44,699 nucleotides of DNA from a virus: positions 1 through 44,699 of IMG/VR virus record IMGVR_UViG_3300018005_000022; one strand, written 5' to 3'. Shown piece after piece: positions 41,327-44,699 of the stretch (within the stretch, counting starts at the first letter, position 1; each line of letters begins with the position of its first letter). The position numbers were made by a program, and so were the translations under genes. Under the pieces are notes generated by a model that was not told where the DNA came from, did no database searches, and saw only the letters and a program-made list of their open reading frames with translations.

Positions 41327-42078
41327 TTTGGCGGCCTCCAATTTTCTAAAACTTTTATTGTTTTTAAAGTATTATCTGAAAATTTACCGGTTAATGGATG
41401 TACTAATTCATTTAAGTAGCTTTCAAACTTAGTTCCAAAAAGAGTTTCGGGACGTAAAAATTGAGCCATTTTTTCATCATTTAGCCATTGAGTACATTTA
41501 TTGTCTATAACTTTATAAAAGTCATCAATCGTTCTTTTCCCATTATTACCCCATCGCGCTTTTATTTTTACTCTTGTTTCTTTTGTATTACAGTCAAAAT
41601 TTTTACCTGTTTTTTTGTTGAGATATTCAATTATCCCCTCATAGGGGATTATAGGGGTTATATCTTTTTCTGCTTCTTTTATCTTTATTCTTTTATCTTT
41701 TATCTTATTGACGTTGAGGATTTTCGGAGTTACTACGGAGTTACTACGGAGTTTTCGTTGTGACCAATCATCTAATAATTCTGTAAATTTTGGAATAAAT
41801 ATAATTACTTGGTCATTATTAAAATCAATTTCCCACTTACCGGAGTTTTGTATATGTTTTAAAATCTTTATAACGAGTGTTGATTGTCTTTTATGTAACT
41901 TTGTGGTGAGATAGGGTTGAGTTACGGTTAACTTCCAGTTATCTTCGGTTTTAAACTCCCGACTGTATATCTCTAAAACCCCAAAAAAAACCAAATAACC
42001 GTCAGCACCAAATTGAGTTATTAAATCAAAAATAAATGGATCGTCTAAGCTATCAGAAATATGCTTATACCACTTCAT
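41323..42078 (-). CDS. Phage replication initiator, DnaD/Phg_2220_C type (251 aa)
   Basis: The N-terminal winged-helix-like part begins MKWYKHISDSLDDPFIFDLI. The C-terminal 80 residues (IEYLNKKTGKNFDCNTKETR, RTIDDFYKVIDNKCTQWLND, LRPETLFGTKFESYLNE) are the conserved Phg_2220_C domain of phage replisome organisers. It acts at the origin with the loader-like protein encoded next. There is no clear Shine-Dalgarno; an extended -10 and a hairpin lie in its leader. Confidence 0.75.
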   Translation of the reverse strand: MKWYKHISDSLDDPFIFDLITQFGADGYLVFFGVLEIYSREFKTEDNWKLTVTQPYLTTKLHKRQSTLVIKILKHIQNSGKWEIDFNNDQVIIFIPKFTELLDDWSQRKLRSNSVVTPKILNVNKIKDKRIKIKEAEKDITPIIPYEGIIEYLNKKTGKNFDCNTKETRVKIKARWGNNGKRTIDDFYKVIDNKCTQWLNDEKMAQFLRPETLFGTKFESYLNELVHPLTGKFSDNTLKTIKVLENWRPPK

Positions 42079-42101
42079 ATATATTTATCGCCAAAAGCAA
42101 A

Positions 42102-42148
42102 AGCCGAAGGGGGCTGTGAGGACGCTGGGTGCGACCTCCCCTCCGGCT
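42102..42148. promoter_or_regulatory. Two-part hairpin in the initiator leader
   Basis: Outer stem AGCCGAAGGG with CCCTCCGGCT (one mismatch), inner stem GAGG-A-CGC with GCG-A-CCTC around a TGGGT loop (42126-42130). It lies 24 bases before the initiator ATG. It is GC-rich in an AT-rich setting, so a role in translation or transcription control is likely, but no known family is evident. Confidence 0.45.
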
Positions 42149-42212
42149 AATGCTAATGGCTTTCCTTAAATTAAATTGATTATTGTTCATGGACACAGTC
42201 TCCATACTTATC

Positions 42213-42221
42213 TTTATACCA
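42213..42221 (-). promoter_or_regulatory. Extended -10 promoter candidate
   Basis: On the minus strand TG-G-TATAAA, a near-perfect extended -10, about 135 bases before the initiator gene. No -35 match. It would start an RNA carrying the hairpin at 42102-42148. Confidence 0.35.
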
Positions 42222-42242
42222 CATTGAATTTATTTGGCTTCG

Positions 42243-42272
42243 TTTCCGTTCGGGGAATTCACCGAACGGAAA
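42243..42272. terminator. 11-bp perfect hairpin over a stop codon
   Basis: TTTCCGTTCGG (42243-42253) pairs perfectly with CCGAACGGAAA (42262-42272) across an 8-base loop. The stop codon of the 63-aa gene lies in its loop. No T-run follows on the minus strand, so it may be an RNA-processing or stability element rather than a classic terminator. Confidence 0.45.
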
Positions 42273-42450
42273 ATTCAATCTTTGCTTTTCGTGATAAAAA
42301 ATCCTCGATTTCTCTTGCGGCTATTTGATATTTGTTTTTTGGTTTTAAATTATAATAAACATATCGCGAAAAAAGTTGAAGGGCAGACGCTTCTGCATCT
42401 TCTTTATCGTAAGCGTCAATATTTAATTCGATTGTTACTATGCCTTTCAT
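42259..42450 (-). CDS. Hypothetical protein (63 aa)
   Basis: It starts in an ATGA overlap with the HNH gene. The beginning MKGIVTIELNIDAYDKEDAE and AREIEDFLSRKAKIEF near the end suggest a small alpha/beta protein. It ends inside a strong hairpin. No family recognised. Confidence 0.55.
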   Translation of the reverse strand: MKGIVTIELNIDAYDKEDAEASALQLFSRYVYYNLKPKNKYQIAAREIEDFLSRKAKIEFSVR

Positions 42451-42821
42451 TTTTCTAGCATTACCTTCAAAGTGATGTACCAGTTCTCTTTAAAAAACTG
42501 ATTGTTCTTGACGACCACGTTTTTTCTGTCGGTCAATTCTTTAAGCCATTCCTCTGTCCTGACTTTGTTTTTTAAAAGTTTATCTAAAAAGAAAGGGTCA
42601 AGGTGAGCCGCTTCATTTCCGTTCGTGTGGTGTTGATGGCAAAGTATTATGCAATTCATAGGATCGTATCTGACTGACTGATTTTTCTTATTGTAGAAAT
42701 GGTGCGGGTGTAGTTGGGTATAATTTACAGAGCAATTAGGATACTCGCATTTATGCCCTGCGTTCATAAGACCGACTTCGCGCCACATGCGCAGTAATGT
42801 TTTATCAGAGACTTTTTTCAT
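42447..42821 (-). CDS. HNH protein of the NinG/recombination type (124 aa)
   Basis: The ATG at 42821 is preferred to a TTG two codons upstream. CEYPNC near the N-terminus, LHPHHFYNKK, and IILCHQHHTNGNEAAH give zinc-type HNH nuclease motifs seen in phage recombination or DNA-processing proteins. Unlike the intein-borne HNH gene it stands alone in the replication cluster. The C-terminal third is helical and basic. No good ribosome-binding site. Confidence 0.7.
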   Translation of the reverse strand: MKKVSDKTLLRMWREVGLMNAGHKCEYPNCSVNYTQLHPHHFYNKKNQSVRYDPMNCIILCHQHHTNGNEAAHLDPFFLDKLLKNKVRTEEWLKELTDRKNVVVKNNQFFKENWYITLKVMLEK

Positions 42822-42827
42822 AGGCAA

Positions 42828-43085
42828 TTAAAGGTTATCTTGTTTTTGAACATTTTCTTCCATTTTTAAAACTTTTTCTAAGTGTCTTTTCTCTGATTTT
42901 AAATCTCGTTCCAAATGCTCAATGTTCTTCTTTGCATCGGCTATCATAAAATCGTGAGCCTCTTTCCATGTATCAAAATAATGCTCTATCCCATTTCTGG
43001 CGTGCATTTCCGCCCATTTATCAACTTTACGATAATAAATTTTAGCGATACATCCGGCGAAATATTTCATTGGTAGTTTTTTCAT
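42828..43085 (-). CDS. Hypothetical helical protein (85 aa)
   Basis: It follows AAGGAGAG. After an N-terminal beta-like part (MKYFAGCIAKIYYRKVDKWA) the rest is a long charged helix (FMIADAKKNIEHLERDLKSE, KRHLEKVLKMEENVQ), likely a coiled coil. Function unknown. Confidence 0.55.
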   Translation of the reverse strand: MKKLPMKYFAGCIAKIYYRKVDKWAEMHARNGIEHYFDTWKEAHDFMIADAKKNIEHLERDLKSEKRHLEKVLKMEENVQKQDNL

Positions 43086-43108
43086 ACTCTCCTTAACGGC
43101 GTGTCACT

Positions 43109-43366
43109 TTAATAATAACAACTTTCTTCTTTCGCAAGTTGACGTTCTCTAGCGTCAGCAAAAATATCTTGCACAATTTTTTTATAATCAAACGCTAGTT
43201 TTATATCATCAGTAATCGTTATCTTCTTTTGACGTAATGCTGCAAGGGTGCAGGTTGGACATTCATTAGCGGCAAGATACACTTTATCTATGGCTAGTTT
43301 TATTTCCTCAAGATTACTAAAAGTAATATCTCCCCACTCATTCTTATTAATTTGAGGCTCTGGCAA
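43109..43366 (-). CDS. Hypothetical protein (85 aa), uncertain start
   Basis: The frame has no internal Met, so a TTG at 43366 or a missed start is implied. CPTC near residue 37 and a helix (DIKLAFDYKKIVQDIFADAR) are the only features. The frame is well separated from neighbours, but the start and the GC-rich leader make this call weaker. Confidence 0.4.
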   Translation of the reverse strand: MPEPQINKNEWGDITFSNLEEIKLAIDKVYLAANECPTCTLAALRQKKITITDDIKLAFDYKKIVQDIFADARERQLAKEESCYY

Positions 43367-43369
43367 TTC

Positions 43370-43424
43370 GGCGTGCCCGGTGCTGTTCGCTCGGTTGTAG
43401 GCCGTAATGGTGGCCGGACACGTC
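43370..43424. ncRNA. GC-rich foldable spacer
   Basis: CGTGCCCGG (43372-43380) pairs with CCGGACACG (43414-43422), extendable by two pairs, around a 33-base loop that itself has GGCC-N8-GGCC (43400-43415). It lies between the repressor stop and the 85-aa gene and is clearly GC-richer than its neighbourhood. A small GCCT-AAG-AGGC stem follows at 43426-43436. Confidence 0.35.
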
Positions 43425-43436
43425 TTGCCTAAGAGG

Positions 43437-43628
43437 CTAAATAATTAAGTCCTTCGGATTAAGATTTAAAGGCTTTGCCAATTTTTCTATTATCCGCATA
43501 CTGCTGATATTATGATTAAGATAATAGTGGACCGATTGCCTATCAACACCTAAAGCCCTTGCATAATCCGCTTTACGCCATTTTAGGCGATTTAATTCTT
43601 GATTGATTTTTTTGACGTTCAATTTCAT
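43437..43628 (-). CDS. Small HTH repressor, Cro/C1-like (63 aa)
   Basis: The ATG at 43628 is preferred to a TTG two codons upstream. A helix-turn-helix spans about residues 16-40 (WRKADYARALGVDRQSVHYY, then LNHNISSMRIIEKLAKPL). Its length suits a Cro- or XRE-type DNA-binding protein. A strong promoter ends so close to the ATG that the mRNA is probably leaderless, and there is no Shine-Dalgarno. It faces away from the plus-strand operon across a shared control region, so it is the likely switch regulator. Confidence 0.7.
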   Translation of the reverse strand: MKLNVKKINQELNRLKWRKADYARALGVDRQSVHYYLNHNISSMRIIEKLAKPLNLNPKDLII

Positions 43629-43635
43629 GGTCAAT

Positions 43636-43664
43636 ATTGTATTTTATTTTTCGGTTATTGTCAA
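43636..43664 (-). promoter_or_regulatory. Strong promoter for the HTH gene
   Basis: On the minus strand TTGACA (43659-43664), 17 bases, TACAAT (43636-43641). Seven bases separate the -10 from the ATG at 43628, so transcription should start at or next to the start codon. Confidence 0.75.
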
Positions 43665-43682
43665 ATGGTTTTTTTACTAGTG

Positions 43683-43704
43683 ATAAGTTATTGAATCCAC
43701 TTAT
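43683..43704. promoter_or_regulatory. Candidate operator between divergent promoters
   Basis: ATAAGT (43683-43688) and ACTTAT (43699-43704) form an inverted repeat between the two opposing promoters. It is a natural site for the HTH protein. A related palindrome ACTTATAAGT occurs at 39123-39132. Confidence 0.4.
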
Positions 43705-43728
43705 AAATAATATTTGTAAAAAAAACTA

Positions 43729-43757
43729 TTGACAAAGGAAGGCTCTTATGAGACAAT
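43729..43757 (+). promoter_or_regulatory. Promoter for the plus-strand operon
   Basis: TTGACA (43729-43734), 17 bases, GACAAT (43752-43757). It drives the gene at 43788, whose ribosome-binding site is AAGGAGGGG. Confidence 0.6.
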
Positions 43758-43787
43758 CCCTGCCAACGAATCAAAAGGAGGGGAATC

Positions 43788-44354
43788 ATGAAAAATAAAT
43801 TTGAAACGATGATGAATTTGGTGGATGAAGTAGAACACATAAAAGAAAAAATATCTTTTATGGGTGAAGTCTTTGCGGCGGTAGCAAAGAGATTAGGAAA
43901 AGATTTAACAAAAGAATTAGACAATGTCACAAGCGATATCGAAACCGAAAAAAAACGTCAGGAGACAAGAGAAAAAACAATTTCAGAGGCTGGAAAATCG
44001 CTGCCGGGTTTACAAAGAAAGCTGTCAATAGCAAAAGAAAATCTGAAAAAGCTGGAAGATCAAAAAAGTGAGGGTTTCTGCATGAGCGAACACGAACAAA
44101 ATGAGAATGCACAGAAACATAAAAAATACCACTTCTTCGGGGATGCAAAGCGGTATGAGTCGGAAAAATCTTCTCTGACAGGAGCAGATATCAAGGCAAT
44201 AGCCGGCGTTACGGCAGCGTACCAACTCTTTTTAGAAGGGGAGGGGGACACCCCAGACAAGCCAATTGCAGATAGCGAGACCGTAGTTCTGAAAGAGGGG
44301 GAGGATACCAGACATTTCTATGCGGTTCCACCGGCAACATTCGGGGCAAAATGA
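43788..44354 (+). CDS. Coiled-coil protein with C-terminal ubiquitin-like domain (188 aa)
   Basis: Residues 1-98 are helical and charged. Residues 112-186 match the bacterial multiubiquitin-type beta-grasp domain: KKYHFFGDAKRYESEKSSLT, TGADIKAIAGV, YQLFLEGEGDTPDKPIADSE, then HFYAVPPATFG and a final AK. An in-frame ATG at 44082 with GAGGG seven bases upstream could give the 90-aa ubiquitin-like part alone. Such domains are normally encoded beside E1-, E2- and JAB-like genes, none of which is seen here. The C-terminal Gly before Ala-Lys might be a processing point (inference). Confidence 0.72.
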   Translation: MKNKFETMMNLVDEVEHIKEKISFMGEVFAAVAKRLGKDLTKELDNVTSDIETEKKRQETREKTISEAGKSLPGLQRKLSIAKENLKKLEDQKSEGFCMSEHEQNENAQKHKKYHFFGDAKRYESEKSSLTGADIKAIAGVTAAYQLFLEGEGDTPDKPIADSETVVLKEGEDTRHFYAVPPATFGAK

Positions 44355-44398
44355 CTCCGATCGAACTGCAACTCCAAGTCCTTCAGATGATCAAATGA
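44351..44398 (+). CDS. 15-codon frame after the ubiquitin-like gene
   Basis: It starts in an ATGA overlap and reads MTPIELQLQVLQMIK. It may be the remnant of a partner gene that has been deleted, or not a gene at all. The following 195 bases (44399-44593) hold no gene. Confidence 0.2.
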   Translation: MTPIELQLQVLQMIK

Positions 44399-44470
44399 AA
44401 TTTGAAAATTGCGAAAATGCGCCACAATCAATTTTAGGCTCAAAATGCCTGCGTCGGGCGGGGGGATTTC

Positions 44471-44497
44471 GTTGACACTGTTTATAAATATGTCAAC
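44471..44497. promoter_or_regulatory. Inverted repeat with TTGACA
   Basis: GTTGACA (44471-44477) and TGTCAAC (44491-44497) form a perfect 7-bp inverted repeat around AT-rich DNA. The TTGACA has no good -10 at the normal distance, so an operator is more likely than a promoter. It lies about 100 bases before the last gene. Confidence 0.35.
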
Positions 44498-44593
44498 AGG
44501 CTTTAAAATGGTATTTTAGATGATACCCGGAAGCGATTAAAACAAGATTTAAGACCATAAGAGAAAATATTTTGTAAAAAGGAGGAAGGTAGT

Positions 44594-44699
44594 ATGTGCG
44601 AGTTCGTAAGTTGGATTGATTTTGACGGGAAAGAATATTTTTTAAAAAATTCCGATCTTGAAACAAAAGACGGTAGAAAACTTCTTTTATCTCATGTAA
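44594..44699 (+). CDS. Small phage protein, cut by the window edge (35 codons seen)
   Basis: It starts MCEFVSWIDFDGKEYFLKNS after a strong GGAGGAAGG and continues SDLETKDGRKLLLSH to the end of the window. The opening 'MCEF.SWI..DGK..FL.D.D' is known from small proteins in phages and prophages of unknown function. Incomplete at the 3' end. Confidence 0.6.
   Translation, partial: MCEFVSWIDFDGKEYFLKNSDLETKDGRKLLLSHV

Noticed and set aside
42065-42205. 46-codon minus-strand frame across the initiator leader
   Set aside because: It overlaps the initiator start, its sequence is dictated by the GC-rich hairpin, and it has no protein-like features.
44478-44499. LexA/SOS box (CTGT...ACAG)
   Set aside because: The half sites are 14 bases apart instead of 8, and a different 7-bp inverted repeat explains the symmetry better.

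Overview
The window looks like most of the genome of a tailed phage (Caudoviricetes) with a short, P22-like tail machine. The markers are a portal, a large terminase, an HK97-type major capsid protein, P22 gp4-like and gp10-like tail proteins, a Gln/Ala-rich ejection protein and a phage cupin. It is AT-leaning and gene-dense, with many ATGA stop/start overlaps, and I see no tRNA gene and no integrase. The host is probably a Gram-negative bacterium: a Sec lipoprotein and several Sec signal peptides are encoded. I cannot name the host from sequence alone.

Layout. (1) 1-426: a disturbed left edge with a gene fragment, a 61-bp copy of an internal virion gene, and a GC-rich foldable stretch. (2) 427-6009, plus strand: small early genes and a recombination module (PD-(D/E)XK nuclease, Rad52-like annealing protein, NinB-like protein). 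(3) 6034-39804, minus strand, read right to left: candidate small terminase, large terminase, portal, GroES-like protein, scaffold, decoration protein, capsid, head fibres, gp4/gp10-like tail proteins, ejection proteins, an ATP-grasp enzyme, a giant repeat fibre, four secreted tail-region proteins, and lysis genes. (4) 39805-40208: a gene-free spacer with repeated ATTCGACA sites, a candidate pac, origin or regulatory region. (5) 40209-43628, minus strand: replication and regulation (DnaD/Phg_2220-type initiator, helicase-loader-like protein, HNH protein, small HTH repressor). (6) 43629-43787: a divergent promoter/operator region, the likely genetic switch. (7) 43788-44699, plus strand: a coiled-coil plus ubiquitin-like protein and a gene running off the edge. 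If the genome is circular or permuted, the plus-strand genes of (7) lead into (2).

The most striking observation is in the large terminase. Its Walker A motif is interrupted by a 324-residue intein (37520-38491). Inside that intein, on the opposite strand, lies a complete HNH homing-endonuclease gene (37648-38301) with its own Shine-Dalgarno and a possible promoter. The terminase/intein frame stays open across the whole antisense gene, so one DNA segment appears to encode a splicing protein on one strand and its mobility nuclease on the other. Other points worth attention are a bacterial ubiquitin-like (multiubiquitin-type) domain, two tandem mRNA hairpins with the same loop and compensated stems (28734-28804), a fibre with 15 tandem carbohydrate-binding-like units in a four-unit higher-order period, four consecutive signal-peptide proteins in the tail region, and a 307-bp cassette insertion bounded by 55-bp repeats.
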